From: Hinthialibacter sp964556895
Lineage (GTDB): Bacteria; Hinthialibacterota; Hinthialibacteria; Hinthialibacterales; Hinthialibacteraceae
Assembly: GCA_964556895.1 (NCBI GenBank)
Contig: CAZKYC010000005.1
Location: forward strand, 26,951-90,950
DNA: 64,000 nucleotides
Direction: 5' to 3'
In this document: positions 1 through 8,238 of the stretch, in pieces
How positions within the stretch are numbered: the stretch's first letter is position 1
How the letters are laid out: each line of letters starts with the position of its first letter
The notes under the pieces: model-generated
Database searches by the model: none
What the model saw: only the letters and a program-made list of their open reading frames with translations
Told to the model about the DNA's origin: nothing
Made by a program: the position numbers and the translations under genes

Positions 1-1617
1 TCCCCAGAAGTTTTGCGTCCTCACGGGCGCCCTGCCCTCATAAATCACTTCGTCGATGAGTTCCTGCCGTGAAAGATAGTCGACATCGTTCTCAAACACA
101 CGGCCTTTGTCAACCCGGTACGGAACAATAAGAATATCGCCCTCATCAGGAAACTCGCCCAACCTCATCTGGCGCAGGCCCGCTTCTTCGGCGTAGATCT
201 GCCACCCCCAGTGGCCGACATACCATACTGTGTTGTCTTTTTTTAAGTTGGATAATGTTTCACTGGCGGCGAATTGGCGATACGCGTTGGCGAACTCATA
301 GTCAGCGCGCTGAACCAGCTGTGCAACGAAAAACTGTAACAAAAACACGATGGCGACAGCGAAATGTACGCTTGACTTGAGTTTGCCTTGGCTTCGATTG
401 AGATATCGCGCTGCGAGCAGTAAAAGCGGCGGTAACGCAGGCAATAGATGCCTTACCGCTTGAAACGGCACGAACAACACACAGAACGCCAACGGAGCCC
501 ACACCCATACCACCAGAAACAGCGAATCAGCCTGTTCGCCTGGTTCGTATTGTTTGAGCCACCTGGCGCCAGTTCGCGCGCCATCAAGTAGCAGAATGAA
601 CAATATCGCCGAACCGCTCAGCGCCCAGAGCAGATATTCCCAACCTGTTTCACCTAAATACGAATTGATCGCCCATGCCCAAATTGGCGCCAACAACAAC
701 GCCCCGATCCAGGCGACCCAATCGCGGCCAGCAACCGCACGCACGAACAAGGCTGGAAGCACAAACAACGCGCAACCGATTACCAAAAACGCCCCGTAGA
801 GTTTGTCTTGCCATGAGATATCGGTTTCGCTGCGGCGTTCGAGCAAAAGATAAACGATATGTATTGCGTTGTACGCAAGCAGGTTTTGGATGCACCACAA
901 AATGATCAGCCCAACTGCGGGCCATACCCAAACCACATAGCGGTATTTCTTTTGAAAAATCGGATACAACACCAACACAGGCAGGGTGATAACGGCGGAA
1001 TATTTGGTCAGCGCTGACAATCCACATAACACAGCGCCTAGCGCCAGCCAGCGCTTTTGGTCGCGGTCAGTCCCTAAAATAAAAAGCGCAATACCCAGCG
1101 TTGAAAGCCCAACCGCCGGCACATCACGCATCAAGTTGCCTGAAACCACAATCGCCGGGCTGGCCAGAAGAAACGCGGCAGGCCAGACCGAGCCGCCCGA
1201 AAAGCGCTTGGATAACAAGACGGCGCCAACCACCAAACACCCAGAAAAAACAAACGCCGAGGCGTGTAACACCACTTCGTTAAGGCCAACCAGGCCAACA
1301 ACAGGGGCGAGATAGTAACTCAAAAACGGCGGATTGGTGGTGACTTTCCATAATGGTTGCAGTTCGCCAAACCAATCAAACTGGCTGTCGAATGGCAGAA
1401 ACGGGTTCTTCAACACATTACGCGCGACTTCTAAAACCACGGCGTCGTCGATATGAAATGGCTTGTTCAAAAACGGCAGCGAGCCTAACAGGGCGATGCC
1501 GAATGCTTGTATCCAGACCGTTCGCTCTGGATTGTCTTTCGCTTGCAGCGCTTCCCGGTAGGTAATGGTATAAAGCGAAAACGCGATTGCAGTGAGAAAA
1601 ATCGAGAGTTCAATCAT
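1..1617 (-). CDS. GT-C fold membrane glycosyltransferase (PMT/ArnT-like), 3' end cut by window edge
   Basis: The frame is open for 539 codons from an ATG at 1615-1617 to base 1, where the window ends, so the C-terminus is missing. The protein is very hydrophobic with many predicted membrane segments. An acidic pair (HIDDAVVLEVAR, about residues 47-58) lies in the first large loop, where PMT/ArnT-type GT-C enzymes carry their catalytic acid, and a KVTTNPPFLSYYL segment follows. Such enzymes move a sugar from a polyprenyl-phosphate carrier to an acceptor on the outer face of the inner membrane. The start overlaps the stop of the GT2 gene by four bases (ATGA), so the two are probably co-translated; the GT2 likely makes the lipid-linked donor. 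The acceptor (lipid A, polysaccharide or protein) cannot be told from sequence. Confidence 0.8.
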   Translation of the reverse strand, partial: MIELSIFLTAIAFSLYTITYREALQAKDNPERTVWIQAFGIALLGSLPFLNKPFHIDDAVVLEVARNVLKNPFLPFDSQFDWFGELQPLWKVTTNPPFLSYYLAPVVGLVGLNEVVLHASAFVFSGCLVVGAVLLSKRFSGGSVWPAAFLLASPAIVVSGNLMRDVPAVGLSTLGIALFILGTDRDQKRWLALGAVLCGLSALTKYSAVITLPVLVLYPIFQKKYRYVVWVWPAVGLIILWCIQNLLAYNAIHIVYLLLERRSETDISWQDKLYGAFLVIGCALFVLPALFVRAVAGRDWVAWIGALLLAPIWAWAINSYLGETGWEYLLWALSGSAILFILLLDGARTGARWLKQYEPGEQADSLFLVVWVWAPLAFCVLFVPFQAVRHLLPALPPLLLLAARYLNRSQGKLKSSVHFAVAIVFLLQFFVAQLVQRADYEFANAYRQFAASETLSNLKKDNTVWYVGHWGWQIYAEEAGLRQMRLGEFPDEGDILIVPYRVDKGRVFENDVDYLSRQELIDEVIYEGRAPVRTQNFWG

Positions 1618-2558
1618 GCGTCAAGGCGCTCGTTGATATAGTATGGCGGTTCGTCAGAGCGGCGGTAAAAAGTGTGCAATTCGGCGATCAACCCTAAGAA
1701 GATGGCTTGAAATCCCATCAAAATAAACACGCCGCCCACCCCAAGCGCGATGGCGCCGAGCACGATGTGTTTGGTTATCAGCGAGCCGATGCCAAACAAA
1801 AACACCAGCAGGCCAATCAACCCGAATAACAAACCAAACCGGCCAAGCAGATGCAACGGCCGTTTCAGCGAACGGCTGATAAACAACACCGTGCCAAAAT
1901 CAAAAAAGCCGTTGAGGATACGTTCTGCGCCAAACTTGCTGCGCCCCGCCTGGCGTGGATGGTGAACCACAGGCAGTTCGGTCACGCGAAAGCCATACTG
2001 CGCCGCCCATACGGGCAGAAAGCGGTGCATCTCGCCATAGACGCTCAGTTGGTCAACCACCTCGCGGCGGTATACTTTAAGGCCGCAGTTAAAGTCATGC
2101 AGATTGATTCCGGTGAACCAGCCGACGATGCCATTAAAGAATTTAGAAAAGATTTTTTTCGACAGAGGGTCTTTGCGGTCGCGTTTCCACCCGGAGACGA
2201 CGTCATAGCCCTCATTCAGTTTGTTCAATAGGTGAGGCAGTTCGTCCGGGTCGTCTTGCAGGTCGGCGTCCATGGTGAAGACGATTTCGCCGCGAACATG
2301 GTCGAATCCCGCCGCCAGCGATGGAGACTTGCCGCTGTTCTTTCGAAAGCGAAAGACGCGCACTCGCGGGTCTGACTGGTGGAGTTCTGTTAACACATCA
2401 AACGAACCGTCTTGGCTGCCGTCGTCAACAAACAGAATTTCAAATGGGCGCTCAAGCGGCCCTAACGCGGCGCAGATCTGTTCATACAGCGGACGCAGCG
2501 TCTCTCGTTCGTCATACAATGGAATTACGACCGAAAAATACGGCGCTTCACTATTCAT
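1614..2558 (-). CDS. Family 2 glycosyltransferase, polyprenyl-phosphate sugar synthase type (GtrB/ArnC/DPM1-like)
   Basis: This 314-residue protein has an N-terminal GT-A domain: FSVVIPLYDERETL near the start, the nucleotide-binding DDGSQDGS, and MDADLQDDPDELP carrying the DxD-like acidic cluster. Two hydrophobic helices close the C-terminus (FGLLFGLIGLLVFLFGIGSL and a following segment). This is the architecture of bactoprenol-phosphate glucosyl/mannosyltransferases, which transfer a sugar from a nucleotide donor to undecaprenyl phosphate at the cytoplasmic face. I place the start at the ATG at 2558, giving MNSEAPYF and preceded by GGGGACGAG; an open frame extends 21 codons further but adds a non-family leader. 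The gene is followed, with a four-base overlap, by a GT-C enzyme that could use its product. The sugar is unknown. Confidence 0.88.
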   Translation of the reverse strand: MNSEAPYFSVVIPLYDERETLRPLYEQICAALGPLERPFEILFVDDGSQDGSFDVLTELHQSDPRVRVFRFRKNSGKSPSLAAGFDHVRGEIVFTMDADLQDDPDELPHLLNKLNEGYDVVSGWKRDRKDPLSKKIFSKFFNGIVGWFTGINLHDFNCGLKVYRREVVDQLSVYGEMHRFLPVWAAQYGFRVTELPVVHHPRQAGRSKFGAERILNGFFDFGTVLFISRSLKRPLHLLGRFGLLFGLIGLLVFLFGIGSLITKHIVLGAIALGVGGVFILMGFQAIFLGLIAELHTFYRRSDEPPYYINERLDA

Positions 2559-2689
2559 TTCAACTCGTCCCCAAAACACGCTAGTGGTTATCTTATCATG
2601 CAGCGTCAGCGATACTACCATTGTCAGTTTTGTTATCGTAAGGAAAGAAGGAAAGGCTATATAGAGGGAGAGATCAAAAACGCGAATTG

Positions 2690-3712
2690 CTACGCCATCA
2701 TTTCGTCGGAGCCGCCGCGGTTAATGACAATTTCGCCCGACTCTTCGAGACGGCGAATAATCGCGACGATTTTTTGTTGGGCTTCTTCGACCTGTTTGAC
2801 GCGCACCGGCCCCATAAATTCCATATCTTCGCGAATGTTGTCAGCCGCGCGCGACGAGACGTTGCTGAAGATTTTGGTTTTGACTTCTTCGTTGCCGCCC
2901 TTGAGCGCGATCGCCAATTCTTTCAGGTCAACTTCACGCAGCACCTGTTGAATGGCGCGGTCGTCTAACAGAATAACGTCGTCGAAGGTGAACATGAGTT
3001 TCTTGATTTCGACGGCGAGTTCCTGGTTTTCTTCTTCAAGCGTTTCGAGAATCGATTTTTCGGTCGCGCGGTCGACGCGGTTTAATAATTCGGCCAGCGC
3101 TTCAATACCACCCGCGACCGAGAACTCTTGTGAGAGGACCGTCGCGATCTTTCGTTCCAACACGCGCTCGACTTCAGAAATGATTTCCGGCGAAGTCTGG
3201 TCCATAGTCGCGATGCGCAGCGCGACTTCGGTCTGCATTTCAGGCGGCAGCGCCGACATAATCACCGCCGACTGGTCATACTCAAGGTGGGCCAAAATCA
3301 ACGCAACCGTCTGCGGGTGTTCGCTCTGAATAAAGTTCAATAGGTGGTTGGGGTCGACTTTTTTGAGGAAGTCAAACGGCGTACCTTGCAGCATCCCCTG
3401 CAAGCGCTCGATCACTTCCATCGCCTTGCCAGGCCCCAAGGCTTTTTCAAGAATCTCACGGGCCGCCGAGATGCCGCCGTGGCTGACATACTGTTTCGCC
3501 ATTGCGGTGTGATAAAACTCTTCAATGACCTGGCCGGTCAATTCTTGAGGGACGTTGCCGATATTCGCAACTTCGAGTGTAATTTGTTCGATCTCGTCGT
3601 CTGAGAGACAGCGATAGACGTCCGCGGAGATGTCCGGCCCCAATGTAATCATCAGGATGGCGGCTTTCTTGCGGCCCGACAGTTTTGTTTTTTCTTTCGC
3701 TCCACGAACCAT
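2690..3712 (-). CDS. fliG: Flagellar motor switch protein FliG
   Basis: The 340 residues match the full three-domain FliG length. The N-terminal domain starts with KLSGRKKAAILMITLGPDIS. The middle domain carries the EHPQTVALILAHL motif that contacts FliM. The C-terminal domain has LMFTFDDVILLDDRAIQ followed by the charged torque helix (VDLKELAIALKG) that faces the stator. FliG forms the rotor ring on the cytoplasmic face of the MS ring and converts ion flow into torque. No other flagellar gene is present in these 64 kb, which is unusual because fliG normally sits with fliF and fliH. The spacer before the downstream GT2 gene is about 130 bases. No strong Shine-Dalgarno precedes the ATG, but the N-terminus aligns well with the family. 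Confidence 0.96.
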   Translation of the reverse strand: MVRGAKEKTKLSGRKKAAILMITLGPDISADVYRCLSDDEIEQITLEVANIGNVPQELTGQVIEEFYHTAMAKQYVSHGGISAAREILEKALGPGKAMEVIERLQGMLQGTPFDFLKKVDPNHLLNFIQSEHPQTVALILAHLEYDQSAVIMSALPPEMQTEVALRIATMDQTSPEIISEVERVLERKIATVLSQEFSVAGGIEALAELLNRVDRATEKSILETLEEENQELAVEIKKLMFTFDDVILLDDRAIQQVLREVDLKELAIALKGGNEEVKTKIFSNVSSRAADNIREDMEFMGPVRVKQVEEAQQKIVAIIRRLEESGEIVINRGGSDEMMA

Positions 3713-3824
3713 TTGTCTAACTCGATATAATCCAAGGTCTATCGTTAGTATCGGCGCCTGCCTTGAAATTGTAAGAGGTTTTTTAGGATTTTTATAGGTA
3801 TTTTTTCTGACGATAGACGAGAAA

Positions 3825-3853
3825 CGCCCTCCTAGCGTTCGCGCTGGGAGGGC
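3825..3853 (-). terminator. Rho-independent terminator of the H1-like gene
   Basis: On the minus strand a hairpin with arms CGCCCTCC/GGAGGGCG and an inner AGCG/CGCT pair is followed by TTTCTC. It lies 25 bases beyond the stop of the histone-H1-like gene. Confidence 0.75.
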
Positions 3854-3877
3854 GAAGAAAAGGCAATGGTTGTTGGT

Positions 3878-4348
3878 TTACTTTAAGGCATACATTCCAC
3901 GGCCGGATTTTTTGACAGCGCCGTCTTTGGCTAATTTCCTTAATTCCATGTACAACACACGGCGTGGTTCTTTTGATTTTGATTGATAGCCGCTGGCTTT
4001 GAGCGCGTCTAAAATCTCATCGGCTTTCATTGGCTTCTTGGTCAAAACTTCCATGAGATATTGTTTCAATGGCTTCTTCGCTTTGTCTGGTTTACGACTG
4101 GGTTTTGATAAACGGGGACGGCCCGGGCCGCGGGCTGATTTTTTCTTTTCTGGCTTGGGGCCGCGCTTGCTGCCCGGTTTGGGGCCGCGTTTTTTGGGGG
4201 CTTCAATGCCTGTCAAAGAAGCCAATGCAGTGCGAACCTCCTGCAGTTTCGCTTCGGCTTCGAATGCTGCTTTGTCTTTCACTAAAGACAGCAATTCATC
4301 CAAAGAATATGTACTCAAGACGGATTTTGCATTTGGTTTCGCTGGCAT
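3878..4348 (-). CDS. Histone-H1-like nucleoid protein with AT-hook-like linker and winged-helix C-terminus
   Basis: The 156-residue basic protein has three parts. Residues 1-50 form a predicted helix pair (SLDELLSLVKDKAAF...). Residues 50-95 are a Lys/Arg/Pro/Gly-rich linker with repeated KRGPKPGSKRGPKP and an RGPGRPRLSKP stretch that resembles AT-hooks. Residues 95-156 look like a small winged helix (LKQYLMEVLTKKPMKADEIL... ending GRGMYALK). Similar proteins with a basic tail and a HARE-HTH or winged-helix unit are annotated as bacterial histone-H1-like or nucleoid-associated proteins. I infer non-specific DNA binding and chromosome compaction. The gene stands alone with its own terminator, and the 267 bases upstream are AT-rich with no other gene. 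Family placement is by composition and motif only. Confidence 0.7.
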   Translation of the reverse strand: MPAKPNAKSVLSTYSLDELLSLVKDKAAFEAEAKLQEVRTALASLTGIEAPKKRGPKPGSKRGPKPEKKKSARGPGRPRLSKPSRKPDKAKKPLKQYLMEVLTKKPMKADEILDALKASGYQSKSKEPRRVLYMELRKLAKDGAVKKSGRGMYALK

Positions 4349-4615
4349 GTCAAAAAAATCCTTTCAGAAATAGTGATTACGTTTAAATAATTATAAAGCG
4401 TATAATCGATTTGTCTACATTCAATGTACTGTGGATGAAAATACTATTAAAAAAACACTTAAGATTTACGTTAATTACTTTACAGAGACCTTTCACTGGC
4501 CGAATAATACAATCCCAAATGTCTTCAATTTCTTCTTATAAACAGAAATTCATCTTTGATCATTTCAGCCAACATTGACTACGGAGTTTTAATTTGATAG
4601 CGTTCTTTTACATCA

Positions 4616-5695
4616 ATGACAACGAAAGCCATAGAACGCATGAATGTATTTAAACGGTTTTTTGACAGCATTGGCATCGGCATGGTTTTATTTTTTTTGT
4701 GCATCCTATTTTCGTTTCAATCCGAAATATTTTCGTCCCCTCGTAATTTATCACAAATTTTATTGCATACATCCGTTAATATCATTATCGCCGTTGGGAT
4801 GACCTATGTCATTTGCGCGGCTGAAATTGACTTATCGGTCGGCTCTATGCTGGCATTCTGCGGCATGACCACCGCCATGATAGTAAAAATCGATCCAGAA
4901 ACCGGACGCAATATTCCAATGGCGTTTGCGGATTGTCTAACCTCCCCTCTACCTAACCTGTTTTACGGCGACCTCACCTGGTGGGTGGTTGCGACAAGCG
5001 GTTTCTTGATACTCGCCTTATTGCCCGGCGCCATCGCGGGGGGAATAAACGGGTTTATCGTCGTACGGTTTGGCGTACCCAGCTTTATCGTCACGCTTGG
5101 CTCGATGCTCATTCTTCGCGGACTGGCGCGATGGTTGACCAACGCCGCGCCAGTGACAGGGCTGCCGCCGCAATTCATGCAAATCGACGCAGGAATGATC
5201 GTTGAGTTTTGGGGGTTCCGTATTACCTACAGCATGGTCATCGCACTTTTTATCGCATTGTTCGCCGCCGCCGCGCTCGCCTGGTCGCGGTTTGGGCGCC
5301 ATGTTATGGCCATAGGCGGCAACCGCCAGGCGGCGTATCTCAGCGGCGCGCCCGTCGCCAAGACCCGTTTTCTGGTGTTTGTTGTGACAGGGCTTTGCGT
5401 CGCGGCGGCGTCGATCATTCAAACCTCGCGCCTGTTTATCGGCGACCCGAACTCAGGCGAAGGCTATGAACTCGACGCCATCGCCGCGGTAGTGATCGGC
5501 GGCGCCAGTTTATTTGGCGGCAAGGGCGGCGTAATCGGTACGCTGTTCGGCGCGTTAATCATCGGCGTGTTACGTAACGGGCTGGTGTTGATGGACGTCA
5601 CCGACCATATCAAACAAATGGTCATCGGCGGGATGATTATCTTCGCCGTCTTGTTGGATTATTATCGCCGCCGCCTCAATGGCGAAACTGAATAG
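4616..5695 (+). CDS. Sugar ABC transporter permease (RbsC/XylH family)
   Basis: This 359-residue, highly hydrophobic protein carries the signature region of ribose/xylose/galactose-class permeases: GMTYVICAAEIDLSVGSMLAFCG near residues 60-85 and AIAAVVIGGASLFGGKGGVIG near residue 290. Such proteins form the membrane channel of carbohydrate uptake transporter 2 (CUT2) importers. A segment of about 25 residues between the third and fourth membrane helices (DPETGRNIPMAFADCL...) is longer than in RbsC and probably lies outside the membrane. The periplasmic binding protein follows 78 bases downstream. The ATPase (RbsA-like) is absent from both flanks and must be elsewhere. No clear Shine-Dalgarno precedes the ATG at 4616; the Met at codon 9 is an alternative. 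The transported sugar cannot be assigned. Confidence 0.9.
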   Translation: MTTKAIERMNVFKRFFDSIGIGMVLFFLCILFSFQSEIFSSPRNLSQILLHTSVNIIIAVGMTYVICAAEIDLSVGSMLAFCGMTTAMIVKIDPETGRNIPMAFADCLTSPLPNLFYGDLTWWVVATSGFLILALLPGAIAGGINGFIVVRFGVPSFIVTLGSMLILRGLARWLTNAAPVTGLPPQFMQIDAGMIVEFWGFRITYSMVIALFIALFAAAALAWSRFGRHVMAIGGNRQAAYLSGAPVAKTRFLVFVVTGLCVAAASIIQTSRLFIGDPNSGEGYELDAIAAVVIGGASLFGGKGGVIGTLFGALIIGVLRNGLVLMDVTDHIKQMVIGGMIIFAVLLDYYRRRLNGETE

Positions 5696-5773
5696 TCAGG
5701 TTACGCCTGCTTTTCTTCACACACAATCCATCCTACAATCAAACAACAATCCAACTGAATGTATTGGGGAGAA

Positions 5774-6724
5774 ATGATCGTGAAACGAAGAACCGCTATT
5801 CACCATCTGAGTGCAATTTCCGCGACGGCGATAACAGCCTCGCCGCTGATTGCTCAAGGCCAGACCTACAAAATCGCGCTGGTGATGAAGGCGTTGTCAA
5901 ACCCCTTCTTTCACGCGATGGAAGTCGGCGCCCGTGAAGCAGCCGAAACCATCGGCGTAGAACTGCTCGTACAAGGCACCAACAAAGAGACCGACGTCAC
6001 TCAACAAATCAGCATCGTCGAAAACTTTATGACGCGCGGCGTTGACGCGATTGTTATCGCCCCGGCGAGTTCGGAGGGTCTGGTGCCTGTTTTGTTCCGC
6101 GCCCAGGCCCAGGGAATCAAAGTCGTCAACATTGATAACCCTCTCGATGAGAAAACCAAAAAGCAATTTAATTTTGAATGCCCGTTTGTTGGTTCTGACA
6201 ACGCGATGGGCGCTGCGTTGGCCTGCCATGATTTGGTGGCGGCCATGGGCGGCCAGGGCGAGGCCGCGATACTGGAAGGCATCCCCGGGGTTATTAACGC
6301 CGAACTTCGCAAGCAGGGCGCGCGCCGCATTCTTGACGCGGAACCCAAAATCAAAGTGGTCGCCTCTCAAACCGCTGAGTGGGAAACCGAACAAGGTTAC
6401 CAAGTCTTTACCAACATGCTGACCGCGAAACCGAATATCACCGGTCTGTTCGCCTCCAATGACAGCATGGCGCTGGGCGCGATCCGGGCGATAGACGCAG
6501 CAGGCAAGACCGGGCAAATTGCTGTCACGTCATACGACAACCTCGACGCCGCCAAAGAAGCGGTTTTGGCCGGCGCCATGATCTCAACCATCGACCAGCA
6601 CCCAGAAAAAATGGGAGAATTTGGTGTTCAAGCGGCGAAGGATAGTTTGGACGGCAAGACAGTGGAGAGTTACATCCCAACGCCGTTAGAGGTGATTGAC
6701 TACCGCTCGCTGTCAATGAAGTAA
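5774..6724 (+). CDS. Periplasmic sugar-binding protein of CUT2 ABC importer (RbsB-like)
   Basis: After a signal region the 316-residue protein follows the RbsB fold: YKIALVMKALSNPFFHAMEVGAREAA, a VDAIVIAPASSEG hinge segment, VVNIDNPLD, FVGSDNAMGAALAC, and LFASNDSMALGAIRAIDAAGK. These are the sugar-contact and hinge stretches of the periplasmic-binding-protein-1 family. The N-terminus has twin arginines (KRRTAIHHLSA) before a short hydrophobic stretch ending near IAQGQ, so Tat export is possible. The start is either ATG 5774 or GTG 5780; GGGGAG at 5767-5772 sits at better spacing for the GTG. It pairs with the permease just upstream. No ATPase gene is nearby. Confidence 0.9.
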   Translation: MIVKRRTAIHHLSAISATAITASPLIAQGQTYKIALVMKALSNPFFHAMEVGAREAAETIGVELLVQGTNKETDVTQQISIVENFMTRGVDAIVIAPASSEGLVPVLFRAQAQGIKVVNIDNPLDEKTKKQFNFECPFVGSDNAMGAALACHDLVAAMGGQGEAAILEGIPGVINAELRKQGARRILDAEPKIKVVASQTAEWETEQGYQVFTNMLTAKPNITGLFASNDSMALGAIRAIDAAGKTGQIAVTSYDNLDAAKEAVLAGAMISTIDQHPEKMGEFGVQAAKDSLDGKTVESYIPTPLEVIDYRSLSMK

Positions 6725-6736
6725 GCGAATTAAAAA

Positions 6737-6763
6737 GGCTCATCCGGGGTTTGGATACGTTCT
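6737..6763 (-). repeat. R3 short dispersed repeat, copy 1
   Basis: Read on the minus strand this 27-base block (AGAACGTATCCAAACCCCGG followed by ATGAGCC) recurs with one mismatch at 61931-61957 on the plus strand. It lies just after the stop of the binding-protein gene. Confidence 0.7.
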
Positions 6764-6811
6764 TACGAATTAAATTAAAATTTTCAGACACGATCTCAAG
6801 GATGATTTTTC

Positions 6812-6995
6812 TATCGTTATATGTGGCATGGGTACAACTCTGCTCGCTTCGGCGCCGCTCCGCTTTGTTGCACAGGCGCTCACAGAGCTGCACCCATGCC
6901 TGAATTGGATTGTATATTATTGACAGGACGAATACCGTTTTTTGACCAAATTCCAGGTCATCCAGCAAGGGAAGTACTCAAATATCGGTAGAACC
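6812..6995 (-). repeat. R1 palindromic dispersed repeat, copy A
   Basis: This 184-base block aligns without gaps to 22259-22442, with about 16 mismatches by hand count. Its core on the minus strand begins GGCATGGGTGCAGCTCTG and ends CAGAGTTGTACCCATGCC, forming a long imperfect hairpin. The same core occurs at 51 kb. It fills the space after pheS where pheT would often be. An ORF across it is conserved in copy B but is best explained by the repeat itself. Confidence 0.85.
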
Positions 6996-7020
6996 CTATT
7001 TTATTTAAGAAACATAATTC

Positions 7021-8025
7021 CTACCGAAACTGCTGCAAGAACCTGACATCGTTTTCGTAGAACAAACGGATGTCCTTAATGCCGTATTTCATCATCGCAA
7101 AGCGTTCGATGCCTAAACCAAACGCGAAGCCCGTCACCTTATCAGGGTCATACCCCGCTGATTCAAACACCGCCGGGTGGACCATGCCGCAGCCTAAGAC
7201 TTCCATCCAGTCAGAACCTTCGCGGCGAATATCCACCTCGGCGCTCGGCTCGGTAAATGGAAAGTATGACGGACGCAGGCGAATCTCAATATTGCTCTCA
7301 AACACCCGGCTTAACAAATCGTCTAGGGCGCCTTTCAGGTGGCGAAATGAAATGTCGGGCCCGACCACCAGGCCTTCGACTTGGGTGAACATGGGCGAGT
7401 GGGTCACATCAGAGTCACAGCGATATACGCGGCCCGGCGCGATCATACGCAACGGCGGCGTGTGCGACTGCATATAGCGAATCTGTACGGGCGAGGTGTG
7501 AGTACGAAGCACATGCCCGCTTTTCATCCAGAAGGTGTCTTGCATGTCGCGCGCGGGGTGATGGCTGGGGATATTGAGCGCGTCAAAGTTGTAATACTCT
7601 TCTTCGATCTCAGGCCCTTCAGCGATGTCATAGCCCATCGAGTAGAAGATTTCTTCAATCTCATCCAGCATCATCATGAGCGGGTGGCGGGCGCCCCGCC
7701 GGGCCCAGGTCCCTGGAAAGGTGACGTCTACTGCGTCGCGCTCAAGTTGGGCTTCAGACTCGGCGCGTTTCAGTTCGGTTAGGCGCGACTGATAGACTGT
7801 TTCGAGCGCATCTTGAACCTCATTCGCCGTCTGGCCGACGACAGGGCGCTCTTCGTTTGACAGGCCGCCGAGTCCACGAAGGATGCCTTTGACCATCCCC
7901 TTTTTGCCAAGATATTTCGTTCGCGCTTCATAGAGCGATTGGGGCGAGTTAGCCGCTTGAAAATCGGCCTCGCCTTGTTTTTGGGCGTTTACAAGTTGTT
8001 GTTGAAGTTGCTCCCGGTCAGACAT
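7021..8025 (-). CDS. pheS: Phenylalanyl-tRNA synthetase alpha subunit
   Basis: The 334-residue protein has the normal PheS layout: an N-terminal coiled-coil arm (residues 1-90, YLGKKGMVKGILRGLGGLSN) that grips the tRNA, then the class II catalytic core with HPLMMMLDEIEEIFYSMGY (motif 1), DTFWMKSGHVLRTHTSPVQI (motif 2), and GFAFGLGIERFAMMKYGI (motif 3). With PheT it charges tRNA-Phe in the cytoplasm. AAGGA lies eight bases before the ATG. The gene follows rplT, as in many bacteria, but an R2 repeat and a hairpin separate them. The usual downstream pheT is absent: the next 296 bases hold R1 and R3 repeats and then a convergent transporter gene. Confidence 0.97.
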   Translation of the reverse strand: MSDREQLQQQLVNAQKQGEADFQAANSPQSLYEARTKYLGKKGMVKGILRGLGGLSNEERPVVGQTANEVQDALETVYQSRLTELKRAESEAQLERDAVDVTFPGTWARRGARHPLMMMLDEIEEIFYSMGYDIAEGPEIEEEYYNFDALNIPSHHPARDMQDTFWMKSGHVLRTHTSPVQIRYMQSHTPPLRMIAPGRVYRCDSDVTHSPMFTQVEGLVVGPDISFRHLKGALDDLLSRVFESNIEIRLRPSYFPFTEPSAEVDIRREGSDWMEVLGCGMVHPAVFESAGYDPDKVTGFAFGLGIERFAMMKYGIKDIRLFYENDVRFLQQFR

Positions 8026-8055
8026 TGCGCTTCGTCCTTATCGGTTTTTGTATTT

Positions 8056-8166
8056 TATACTAGTTGCCAAACTAACGTGCGGATTGAATGGACAAAACTG
8101 AATCTATCGCTGTCCGCCGCAGCGGATACGGGCGCGCTTACCGCACAGAATTTGACAAACGCTCTA
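8056..8166 (+). repeat. R2 MITE-like dispersed repeat, copy 1
   Basis: About 111 bases, from TATACTAGTTGCC to TTGACAAACGCTCTA, match copies at 41044-41155 (minus) and 61807-61918 (plus). The centre contains a GTCCGCCGCAGCGGATAC palindrome. The ends are imperfect terminal inverted repeats of the form TAKAGYGKTTGYCA. It lies between rplT and pheS. Confidence 0.85.
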
Positions 8167-8176
8167 GTAACAACAA

Positions 8177-8201
8177 GAGGCGGGACCATCGGCCCCGCCT
8201 C
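8177..8201 (-). terminator. Hairpin terminator after rplT
   Basis: On the minus strand GAGGCGGGGCC pairs with TCCCGCCTC across a short loop, followed by TTGTTGTTACT. It lies about 37 bases beyond the rplT stop and probably ends or attenuates the thrS-infC-rpmI-rplT transcript before pheS. Confidence 0.65.
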
Positions 8202-8238
8202 AAATTGATCCAAGTATAGGTTGTCAAGCAGGGACGGC

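Noticed and set aside
6525..6968. Minus-strand ORF similar to one at 22203-22415 (LDDLEFGQKTVFVLSIIYNP...)
   Set aside because: The shared part is R1 itself. The two ORFs end in unrelated sequence, so repeat identity rather than coding explains it.
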